Made by a program: the position numbers and the translations under genes
Part shown: positions 9,911-19,494 of the stretch, piece after piece
How the letters are laid out: the number at the start of each line of letters is the position of its first letter
How positions within the stretch are numbered: the first letter of the stretch is position 1
DNA from: Hyperoodon ampullatus
Taxonomy: Eukaryota; Chordata; Mammalia; Artiodactyla; Ziphiidae
DNA: 64,000 nt
NCBI GenBank assembly: GCA_949752795.1
Contig: OX457072.1
Span: forward strand, 124,001-188,000
Reading direction: 5' to 3'
Notes under the pieces: model-generated
Told to the model about the DNA's origin: nothing
The model's input: the letters and a program-made list of their open reading frames with translations, nothing else
Database searches by the model: none

Positions 9911-11464
9911 TGTTTTTCTTGCAATATAGCATACTTACATAACTTGGAAGAGAAGCATGATGAAAATCAGAGACCATAACTTCTGTTTGTAATGTTGCCC
10001 TTTAGGACATTTGACAAATGGGGTTGATTACTGGTGTCACTTCCTGTTGTTCAGTATTGCTGTCTGGGTTTTCAATTTATGTGTCTTCCAAGAACCATTC
10101 CTATAGAGGGCAGCAGAGAGGCAGCAGTGGGTTTTCTGTGTAATGCACATTTTTCAGGAAGTGTGAAGAAAATTGGATTTAGGTGAGCTTTGTTATGTAA
10201 TTCTCTTGTACTTTATGTAGTGAGTCCTATGCAAATACAGGCTTGCAGACTTCATAAATATCAGATAACCCGAGTGAGGTTTGGGTTTTTGTTGAAGATG
10301 CGCAGTAGAAGCTGGGTGGCTCAAACAAAATCTGAAAGCTGGAGTTTTAAGAGAAAGCAAATTTGTTTTCCAAATTTGAAATATGGATTCATTGTTATAA
10401 AACAGATGTTTTCTTTGTACTCTTAACATTAGGGGCAGAACAGATGATTCAGTGTCTCACAGAATATGGAATATGGAAAAGTTTTAACAAAATTAGAATA
10501 AGCAAAATTTTATATTCTTACATGGGAGGATATTTAGAAAGTGATCTGGCAAACTTCAAAAATATTTGTAAATTTAATGAGCATATTTGTAATTCTTTAT
10601 TTTTTATTTGTTTATATTTGTATGAAAGTTTGAAAGTAATACATTTAATTTCACTTTAATCAGTTTTAATGATGAATTAGAATAAAATGATATGACTAAA
10701 TATGTACTAATTGTTAATGTCTGAGAACTGTCCAATGTATACAACATGTATAGAGTTGAAAGAATTTAATTAATCAAGATCAAAAGCACACATTTCAGAA
10801 ACCCTCTCTAAAATATAATTATGTTTGTATAAAAATGACAATTTAGTGCTTGTAAAGGGAAATATATGGAGTTTTTAGTCATGATTTTGTTTGATTATAT
10901 TTTAAAGATTTCATTGTAGAAACATTACACTTAAGAAACAAATTCATACTCCAGTGTGTTCTTGTGGTAAAAAAAGGAGGACCCTTAGGAGTTGTATTGA
11001 GGAGCAGGTATCATTTTTGTTGTTATTTAATATTACAATTTTATGTGCATATATCTATGATCTATCTGTTCATGATCTGATAACATTATAGCATATTTTG
11101 GCTTTTATTCTCTTTAAGAAAGTGAGTATGTGCCAATATCATTTGTAGCATCTGTTTCAGAACTTAACATCCTTATTTTTCCACATCTCCCTTCTTAATT
11201 GGCGAAACTTGAGCTTATGACATACCAGGACAGGAACTTTGTCTTTTTTTTTTTTTTTTTTTTACTATAAATCTTTCTCCTCTTTGGCTGTCACCCTGTC
11301 ATCCCATTTCCCTTCATTTTCCTTTCATTGCCCAAATTCATCTGTTTTCTGGTATAAGAAGGAGCAGAATAGAAAAAGGACTGCTGTAGGAATTAATATT
11401 ACACCTGTATAAATTAAAAAATAGTGAGTCATCATAGTGTGACTTTTATAGTCCTCTAGTTTTC
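9911..11464. other. Unassigned sequence
   Basis: AT-rich DNA with a T run at about 11246-11265. No SINE body follows the T run. Frames of up to 98 codons occur but look random. Confidence 0.5.
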
Positions 11465-13073
11465 TAATTAAAAAAAAATCCTTAGGAGTTCCACTTTCAG
11501 TAATGACGGAGCAGCATGTGTCAGATTACTTTTCTTGCAAATAACAGTGACAAATTCTGGACATACAAAGTGTATTAAATGTATTTTTGAAATAGAGTTT
11601 ATAAAAATATAAAAAGAATATAAAAATATTTGAAGACACAGTAGAAGGGGAAAACGGCTTGCAGAAACTGGAGGGGTTGACACTTTGAAGATGAGAATGG
11701 CAAAAACCAGGAGAGTTTTTCATTTTTCACCGCTTTTTACCCAACGGCAGGCCCCCATCAGTGTTGTTCAGGGTGGCTAAACTTGGAGAGAAATCACAAC
11801 ACAGAGTTCGGGGTGGCTGCATGAGCTTAAAAGTTAGAGAGTGTAAAGTAGAACCTCCCAGCGAGAACCACAAATGCTTATAAATCTTACAGGATATAAG
11901 AACTACACAGATTTCAGTTGCTTTCCACCACACAGGAGAAAGCAGTGTGCAGAGTGAGTACAGCTGAGTTAACTGCCATTTTAGCAAAAAAGTAAATACT
12001 CTTCAGAAGAGCATAATAGAATCCAGAGTCTAGAATAGTCACTAATAATGACCAGGGTACACTCCACATTTATTAGACAAACACAGACACATACACATGT
12101 AAACCCAGAAGCATGTGACTTATACTTAAGTGAAAAGGCAATTAATTGAGACAGACCCTGATATGACTCATATATTAGAATTAGCAAGTCTTGTAATTCT
12201 GTTCTGGGACATAAAGAAAAATATGCACATGATGAATGCACAGACCAAAAAACTCAGCAGAAAAATAGGAATTGGAAAAAAAGAACCAAATGAAAATTCT
12301 ATAATTAAATGTACAATACCTGAAATAAAAATTCCATTAGATGGGATTACAGAAGATTGGGAAAGAATAAAAGTCAGTGATCTTGATAGATCAGTGGAAA
12401 TTATTCAATCTGAAAAAGTGTAAAAGGAGATTTTAGAAAATGAGACTAGTCTCAGTGACTGGTAGGACAATGTAAAAAGGTCCAACAACACATTTTTTTC
12501 TTTTTTTTGGGGGGGGTACGCGGGCCTCTCACTCTTGTGGCCTCTCCCGTTGCGGAGCACAGGCTCCGGACGCGCACGCTCAGCGGCCATGGCTCACGGG
12601 CCCAGCCGCTCCACAGCATGTGGGATCTTCCCGGACTGGGGCACGATCCCATGTCCCCTCCATCGGCAGGCGGACTCTCAACCACTGCGCCACCAGGGGA
12701 GCCCACAACACATGTCTAATGGAGTCCTTGAAGTGGCAGAGAGGAAAAATTGGAGCAAAAATTTTTGGAAAAATGATGGCTGATAATTTCCCCAAATTGG
12801 GGAAAGGCATATATTTACATATTCAAGAAGCTCAGTGAATTTCAAACAAGATAAATACAAGAAAATACATTTAGTCACTTCATAGTCAAGATGTTGAAAA
12901 TGATAGAGGAAATATCTTGAAAGCATCCTGAGATACAGTGATAACAAATGGTCTCTGACTACTTATCAGAAACAGTGCAGGCCAGCAGGCTACAGAACAC
13001 GTTTAACGTGCTGGAAAAACAAAAGTCAACCCAAAATTCTATAATCAGTGAAAACAATCATTCAGGAATGAAG
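11465..13073 (+). mobile_element. Old L1/HAL1-type 5' and ORF1 region
   Basis: From about 12140 the text follows the ORF1 region of ancient L1M/HAL1 elements: 'gaagctcagtgaatttcaaa' near 12826, 'aacagtgcaggccagcaggc' near 12973 and 'aaaattctataatcagtg' near 13033. A degraded frame remains at 12130-12423. A SINE interrupts at 12494-12704. The element stops abruptly at 13073, where a younger L1 starts, and its expected continuation is not found beyond the younger elements. Confidence 0.6.
12494..12704 (-). mobile_element. CHR-2-type SINE
   Basis: A complete copy whose tail side carries an odd run of eight or nine G bases after the T run, where other copies read 'gcggtacg'. The TSD 'acaacacat' lies at 12485-12493 and 12705-12713. 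Confidence 0.93.
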
Positions 13074-14385
13074 GCAGAGACCTTCAAGATGGAGGAGTAA
13101 GATGTGGAGATCACCTTCCTCCCCACAAATACATCAGAAATACATCTACATGTGGAACAACTCCTACAGAACACCTACTGAACGGTGGCAGAAGACCTCA
13201 GACTTCCCAAAAGGCAAGAAAATCCCCACATACCTGGGTAGGGCAAAAGAAAAAAGATAAAACAGAGACAAAAGAATAGGGACGGGACCTGCACTTCTGG
13301 GAGGGAGCTGTGAAGGAGGAAAGGTTTCCACACACTAGGAAGCCCCTTCACTGACGGAGATGGGGATGGGGCAGGGGGAAGCTTCGGAGCCGCGGAGGAG
13401 AGCGCAGCAACAGGGGTGCAGAGGGCAAAGCGGAGAGATTCCCACACAGAGGAGCGGTGCCGACCGGCACTCACCAGCCCGAGAGGCTTGTCTGCTCACC
13501 TGCTGGGATGGGTGGGGGCTGGGAGCTGAGGCTCGGGCTTTGGAGGTCAAATCCTAGGGAGAGGACTGGGGTTGGATGCGTGAACACAGCCTGAAGGGGG
13601 CTAGTGTGCCACAGCTAGCCGGGAGGGAGTCCGGGAAAGAGTCTGGACCTGCCGAAGAGGCAACAGACCATTGTTTCAGGGTGCACGAGGAGAGGGGATT
13701 GAGAGCACCACCTAAATGAGCGTGAGCCGTGGCTATCAGTACGGACACCAGAGACGGGCATGAAACGCTAATGCTGCTGCTGCAGCCACCAAGAAGCCTG
13801 TTTGCAAGCACAGGTCACATCCATACCTCCCCTCCTGGGAGCCTGTGCAGCCCACCACTGCCAGGGTCCTGTGATCCAGGGACAACTTCCCTGGGAGAAC
13901 ACACGGCATGCCTCAGGCTGTTGCACCATTACGTCAGCCTCTGCTGCGGCAGGCTCACCCCACATTCCGTACCCCTCCCTCCCCCCAGCCTGAGTGAGCC
14001 AGAGCCCTTGAATCAGCCACTCCTTTAACCCCCTTCTGTCTGGGTGAAGAACAAACGCCCTCAGGCGACCTGCATGCAGAGGCGGGGCCAAACCCAAAGC
14101 TGAACCCCAGGAGCTGTGCAAACAAAGAATAGAAAGGGAAATTTCTCCCAGCAGCCTCAGGAGCAGTGGATTAAATCTCCACAATCAACTTGATGTACCC
14201 TGCATCTGTGGAATGCCTGAATAGACAACAAATCATCCCAAAAATGAGGCGGTGGACTTTGGGAGCAACTATAGACTTGGGGTTTGCCTTCCACATCTAA
14301 TTCTTTTGTAGTTTTATGTTTACCTTAGTTTAATACTTAGAGCTTATTATCATTGGTAGATTTGTTTACTGATTTGGTTGCTCTC

Positions 14386-14420
<35 letters not shown>

Positions 14421-15213
14421 CCTTTTTCTCTTTTTGTGTGTATGTGTATGCTTCTTTATGTGATATTGTCTGTATAGATTTGCTTTTACCATTTGTCCTA
14501 GGGTTCTGTCTGTCCGTTGTTTTTTTTTGGGGGGGGATAGTTTTTAGTGCTTGTTACCATTGGTGGATTTGTTTTTTGGTTTGGTTGCTCTCTTCTTTCT
14601 TTCATTTTTTAAAATTTTTTATTTTTAACGCTATTTTTTAATATTTCATTTTAATAACTTTATTTTATTTTTATTTATTTATTCATTTTTCTTTCTTTCT
14701 TTCTTTTTTCCCCTCCCTTTTCTACTGAGCCGTGTGGCTGACAGGGTCTTGGTGCCCTGGCCGGGTGTCAGGCTTGAGCCTCTGAGGTGGGAAAGCCAAG
14801 TTCAGGACATTGGACCACCAGAGACCTCCCGGGCCCATGTAATATCAATCGGCCAAAGCTCTCCCAGAGAGCTCCATCCCAATGCTAAGACCCAGCTCCA
14901 CTCAACAACAAGCAAGCTACAGTGCTGCACACCCTATACCAAACAACTAACAGCCCCACCCATTAGCATAGCCTGCCTAAAATCATAATAAGTTCACAGA
15001 CACCCCAAAACACATCACCAGACGAGGTCCTGCCCGCCAGAAAGACAAGATCCAGCCTCATCCACCAGAACACAGGCACCAGTCCCCTCCACCAGAAAGC
15101 CTACACAACCCACTAAACCAGCTTTACCCACTGCGGGCAGACACCAAAAACAATGGGAACTACGAACCTGCAGCCTGCAAAAAGAAGACCCCAAACACAG
15201 TAAGCTGGGCAAA
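13074..15213 (+). promoter_or_regulatory. L1 5'UTR with internal promoter region
   Basis: About 2.1 kb precede ORF1. The first kilobase is GC- and CpG-rich ('cttcggagccgcggaggaga' near 13381), the middle (14280-14720) is strongly T-rich, and the end returns to mixed sequence ('gacccagctccactcaac' near 14889). L1 5'UTRs of mammals act as internal Pol II promoters. That role here is inferred from family knowledge. The long T-rich middle is unusual and may contain a nested older insertion. Confidence 0.7.
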
Positions 15214-16095
15214 ATGAGAGGACAGAGAAATACGCACCAGATGAAGGAGCAAGGTAAAAACCCACCAGACCAAACAAATGAAGAGGAAATAAGCAATCTG
15301 CCTGAAAAAGAATTCAGAATAATGATAGTAAAGATGATCCAAACTCTTGGAATTAGAATGGAGAAAATACAAGAAACATTTAACGAGGACCTAGAAGAAC
15401 TAAAGAGCAAACAAACAATGATGAACAACACAATAAATGAAATTAAAAATTCTCTAGAAGAAACCAGTAGCAGAATAACTGAGTCAGAAGAACAGATAAG
15501 TGACCTGGAAGATAAAATAGTGGAAATAACTACTACAGAGCAGAATAAAGGAAAAAGAATGAAAAGAATTGACAGTCTCAGAGACCTCTGGGACAGCATT
15601 AAATGCAACAACATTCGAATTATAGGGGTCCCAGAAGAAGAAGAGAAAAAGAAAGGGACTGAGAAAACATTTGGAGAGATTATAGTTGAAAACTTCCCTA
15701 ATAAAGTTGGAAAAGAAATAGTCAAGTCCAGGAAGTGCAGAGTCCCATACATGATAAATCCAAGGAGAAACACGCCAAGACACATATTAATCAAACTATC
15801 AAAAATTAATTACAAAGTATTAAAAACAGCAAGGGAAAAGCAACAAATAACATACAAGGGGATCCCCATAAGGTTAACAGCTGATCTTTCAGCAGAAAGT
15901 CTGCAAGCCAGAAGAGAGCGGCAGGACATATTTAAAGTGATGAAAGGGAAAAACCTACAACCAAGATTACTCTACTCAGCAAGGATGTCATTCAGATTCG
16001 ATGGAGAAATTAAAACCTTTACAGAAAAGCAAAAGCTAAGAGAATTCAGTACCACCAAAGCAGCTTTACAACAAATGCTAAAGGAACTTCTCTAG
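15214..16095 (+). CDS. L1 ORF1 protein (retrotransposon RNA-binding protein), intact
   Basis: The 293-codon open frame encodes the L1 ORF1 protein, a trimeric RNA-binding chaperone that coats L1 RNA in cytoplasmic particles. Residues about 33-125 are a charged heptad-rich coiled coil. About 130-215 form the RRM, with 'NNIRIIGVPEE' at 132-142 and 'NTPRHILIKLSK' at 186-197. The C-terminal domain carries 'LTADLSAESLQARRE' at 221-235. At 293 residues it is somewhat shorter than human ORF1p (338), mainly in the N-terminal part. The first ATG, MRGQ, agrees with the usual L1 start context. No stop or frameshift is present, whereas the downstream ORF2 is broken. An intact ORF1 next to a dead ORF2 may be chance or recent age. 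It is a mobile-element gene, not a host gene. Confidence 0.92.
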   Translation: MRGQRNTHQMKEQGKNPPDQTNEEEISNLPEKEFRIMIVKMIQTLGIRMEKIQETFNEDLEELKSKQTMMNNTINEIKNSLEETSSRITESEEQISDLEDKIVEITTTEQNKGKRMKRIDSLRDLWDSIKCNNIRIIGVPEEEEKKKGTEKTFGEIIVENFPNKVGKEIVKSRKCRVPYMINPRRNTPRHILIKLSKINYKVLKTAREKQQITYKGIPIRLTADLSAESLQARRERQDIFKVMKGKNLQPRLLYSARMSFRFDGEIKTFTEKQKLREFSTTKAALQQMLKELL

Positions 16096-16149
16096 GCAGG
16101 AAATACAAGAGAAGGAAAAGGCCTACAATAACAAACCCAAAACAGTTAA

Positions 16150-17549
16150 GAAGATAGTAATAGAAACATACATATCGATAACTACCCTAAATGTAAATGG
16201 ATTAAATGCTCCAACCAAAAGACATAGACTGGCTGAATGGTTACAGAAACAAGACCCATATATATGTTGTCTACAAGAGACCCACTTCAGACCTAGGGAC
16301 ACATACAGACTGAAAGTGAGGGGATGGAAAAATACTATGCAAATGGAAATCAAAAAAAGGCTGGAGTAGCAATTCCCATATCAGACAAAATAGACTTTAA
16401 AGACTATTACAAGAGACAAGGACGCTACAGAATGATCAAGGGATCAATCCAAGAAGAAGATAAAACAATTGTAAATATTTATGCACCCAAAATAGGAGCA
16501 CCTCAATACATAAGGCAAATGCTAACAGCCATAAAAGGGGAAATCGACAGTAACACAATCATAGTAGGGGACTTTAACACCCCACTTTCACCAATGGACA
16601 TACCATCCCAAAGGAAAGTAAATAAGGAAACACAAGCTTTAAATTATACATTAAACAAGATGGACTTAATTGATATTTATAGGACATTCCATCCAAAAAC
16701 AACAAATACACTTTCTTCTCAAGTGCTCATGGAACATTCTCCAGGATAGACCATATCTTGCATCACAAATTAAGCCTTGGTAAATTTAAGAAAATGGAAA
16801 TCATATCAAGTATCTTTTCCGACCACAACACTATAAGACTAGATACCAATTACAGGAAAAAAACTGTAAAAAATGCAAGCACATGGAGGCTAAACAAGAA
16901 ACTACTAGATAACCAAGAGATCACTGAAGAAATCAAAGAGGAAATTTGAAAAATACCTTGAAACAAATAACAGTGAAAACACGATGACCCAAAACCTATG
17001 GGATGCAGCAAAAGCAGTTCTAAGAAGGAAGTTTATATAGTAATGCCATCCTACTTCAGGAAACAAGAAACATCTCAAGTAAACAATCTAAGCTTACACC
17101 TAAAGCAATTAGAGAAAGAAGAAGAAAAAACCCCCAATGTTAGCAGAAGGAAAGAAATAATCAGTTCAGAAATAAATGAAAAAGAAATGAAGGAAACAAT
17201 AGCAAAGAGCAATAAAACTAAAAGCTGGTTCTTTGAGAAGATAAACAAAATTGATAAACCATTAACCAGACTCATCAAGAAAAGAAGGGAGAACACTCAA
17301 ATCAACAGAATTAGAAATGAAAAAGGAGAAGTTACAACGGACAGTGACTAAATACAAAAGATCATGAGAGATTACTACAAGCAACTGTATGCCAATGAAA
17401 TGGACAGCCTGGAAGAAATGGACAAATTCTTAAAAAAGCACAAGCTTCTGAGACTGAACCAGGAAGAAATAGAAAATATAAACAGACCAATCACAAGCAC
17501 TGGTGAAAGAAATTGAAACTGGTATTACAAATCTTCCAACAAACAAAAG
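16150..17549 (+). pseudogene. L1 ORF2, endonuclease part, broken and truncated
   Basis: ORF2 encodes the endonuclease and reverse transcriptase that cut target DNA and copy L1 RNA. The apurinic-type endonuclease signatures are visible in order: 'TLNVNGLN' near 16180, 'CLQETH' near 16267, 'GDFNTP' near 16567 and 'SDHN' near 16819. The frame changes near an A run at about 16352 and again near 16750, and stops occur near 16947 and 17350, so no functional protein can be made. The reverse transcriptase domain is missing because the element ends at 17549. The initiating ATG is also degraded. Confidence 0.9.
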
Positions 17550-18990
17550 TCCTTCATCTGTGACATATTTTTTTACCGTCTCATTTTTCTTTGTTGTTGT
17601 TTTTTTTTTATGAGTGGGATTGTGTTCCTGTCGTACTGTTTGTTTGGCCTGAGGCTTCCAGCACTGGATTTTGTAGGCTATTGGGTAGAGCTGGGTCTTG
17701 GTGCTGAGATGAGGAACTCCGTGAGACCTCACTTCAGTGAATATTCCCTGGGGTCTGAGGTTCTCTGTTAGTCCAGTGGTTTGGACTCGGAGCTCCCGCT
17801 GCAGCTTAGGCCAGCCCTGGGCTTGTGAACCAAGATCCGTCAAGCCGTGTGGGGAGGCAGAAAAAAATAAAATTACCCTAGGAAACTAACAGGTATGTTA
17901 GAAAGGATATAAAAATAATAATACAGATGAATCAACAACCGGAAGGTACATCAGTACCACAATAGTAAAAAAAAGAGGAGGAGGGAGAAGAAAAAACAAG
18001 CGTGGGGGGGGAAAGGCCTTCGCTCTGGACGTCGGGGCCTAAGCAAGGGTGAGGTTTGGGCAGTGGGCACGGTCTATGCTTAGGACTCACAGGGCTGGAA
18101 AAGACCCTGGGGCCTGTGGGCAGTGGGGCTTAGGCTCAAGGAACAGAAGGGGCCCAGGTATGCCCCCCACCCCTGGTCTCAGAGGGCAGGGGACCTCACC
18201 TGCGAGCCCAGCAGGCTTCCTGGGCTCGAGTGCTCGGGGCAGATACCCTCCTCTCCTCTCCTGCTCCTCCGGTCTGGAGCATCCCTTTCGCCTGCCTCTC
18301 CTGATCTCCCTGGCCTCCCTCCTATGCCCCAAGGACCAGTGCGGTGGCGGGGCGGGGGTGGGGGTGCCTTTGAGGGCAAGGGACCTGCCTGGGAGCTCAG
18401 CAGGCTCCCCGGCCTGAGTGGGCGGGTCTGTGCCCCTCCACTCCTCTTCTGCTCCTCCTGGATGGCCCCTCCCGCCTGCCTCTCCTGATCCCCCTGACCT
18501 CCCTCCTGTGCGCCCAAGGACCCATGTGGCCTCGAGGGGGCTTTGGAGGGCAGGGTATCTGCCTGGGAGCTCAGCAGGCTCCCTGTGCCTGAGTGGGCAG
18601 GGCAATCGCCCTCTGCTCCTCTCCCATTCCTCCCAGAGGGCCTGTCCTGCCTACCTCTCCTAATCTTCCCGGCCTCCCTCCTTTGCCCCCAGGACCCACG
18701 TGGCCTGGCTGGGGCTTTGCGGGGGTGGGTTACTGGCTTGGGAGCTCAGCAGGCTCCCCGGCCCGAGTGGGTCAGGCGACTGCCCTCTGCTCCTCTCCCG
18801 CTCTTCCCGGAGAGTCCCTTCCACCTGCTTCTGCTGACCTCTCTGGCCTCAGGGACGCAGATCCTGTCTGGCCTCCACTTCTCCTCCCCTGTCAGTCCCC
18901 GTACGTACTACCTGTTCACTTTGGGGTTCTTCCCATCTCCTTGGGCATCAGAGTCCCCACCCAGTGGCCAGCAGGCGCCCTAGTTTTGGG
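17550..18990 (-). mobile_element. Antisense L1 5'UTR of a different subfamily
   Basis: Read on the minus strand, the block runs from a 5' end near 18990 through GC-rich monomers, a T-rich stretch and 'gacccagctctacccaat' (near 17690), which matches 'gacccagctccactcaac' in the sense L1 at 14889. It reaches an ORF1-start-like ATG near 17583 and ends at 'atgaagga' (17550-17557), homologous to codons 10-12 of the intact ORF1. Only the 5'UTR and the first few ORF1 codons remain. Its upstream 5'UTR half is unlike that of the 13074 element, so it is another L1 lineage. Confidence 0.8.
18180..18870 (-). repeat. Four tandem GC-rich monomers of about 175 bp in the L1 5'UTR
   Basis: The phrase 'gagctcagcaggctcc' (or a close variant) recurs at 18204, 18393, 18567 and 18742, giving spacings of 189, 174 and 175. 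Each unit also repeats 'cctctcctgat', 'cctccctcct' and 'aaggacc'-like text. The first spacing is longer because of a G-rich stretch near 18343-18365. Tandem monomers in an L1 promoter resemble the mouse L1 arrangement. Confidence 0.9.
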
Positions 18991-19485
18991 GAGAAGCTAA
19001 CTCCTTATTCTTTTTTATAGCTGAGTCGTATTCCATTGTGTGTGTGTGTACCACATGTTCTTTATTCATTCATCTGTTGATGGACACTTTGGTTGTTTAC
19101 ATGTCTTGGCAATTGTAAATAATGCTGCTATGAACATTGCGGTGCATTATCATTTTGCATTGGTGTTTCTGTTTTTGGTTTTTTTCGGATATATACCCAG
19201 GAGTGGAATTACTGGTCACACGGTAATTCTATTTTTAGTTTTTCTGAAACCTCCATACTGTTTTCCACAGTGGCTGTACCAATTTACATTCCTATGAACA
19301 GTGTACAAGGGTTCCCTTTTCTCTACATCCTCGGCAACATTTGTTATTTGTAGACTTATTGATGACGGCTATTCTGATACGCATGAGGTGATGTTTCATT
19401 GTGGTTTTGATTTTCATTTCCCCGATGATTAAGTGATGTTGAGCATCGTTTCATGTGCCTGTTGGCCATCTTCATCACCTTGTAA
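18991..19485 (-). mobile_element. Old L1 ORF2 C-terminal fragment, antisense
   Basis: 'gtattccattgtgtgtgtg', 'cattcatctgttgatggaca', 'atatatacccaggagtgg' and 'gtggctgtaccaatttaca' are the reverse complement of the L1 ORF2 end. It starts directly after the 5' end of the younger antisense L1, which probably inserted here. Confidence 0.85.
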
Positions 19486-19494
19486 CGAGGACTT

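Larger units (their letters stand above)
13074..17549 (+). mobile_element. Younger L1: 5'UTR, intact ORF1, 5' part of ORF2
   Basis: It starts 'gagaccttcaagatggagg', the usual L1 5' start, and runs through a GC-rich 5'UTR, ORF1 and about 1.4 kb of ORF2. It ends abruptly at 17549 within ORF2 ('aacaaacaaaag'), just before the sequence that should encode the reverse transcriptase. The 3' half, 3'UTR and A tail are absent. The following bases are antisense L1 of another subfamily. No TSD can be assigned because the 3' side is missing. Confidence 0.92.

Noticed and set aside
11220..11300. SINE or retrocopy tail at the T run near 11246
   Set aside because: No SINE body, L1 3'UTR or TSD flanks the run.
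15015..15794. 259-codon minus-strand frame
   Set aside because: It is the antisense shadow of the L1 5'UTR end and ORF1. The composition is Ser/Leu/Phe-rich, as expected of an antisense A-rich coding region.
18087..18605. 172-codon minus-strand and several plus-strand frames in the GC-rich array
   Set aside because: Stop codons are rare in GC-rich monomers, so multiple overlapping frames are expected. The repeats are non-coding L1 5'UTR.
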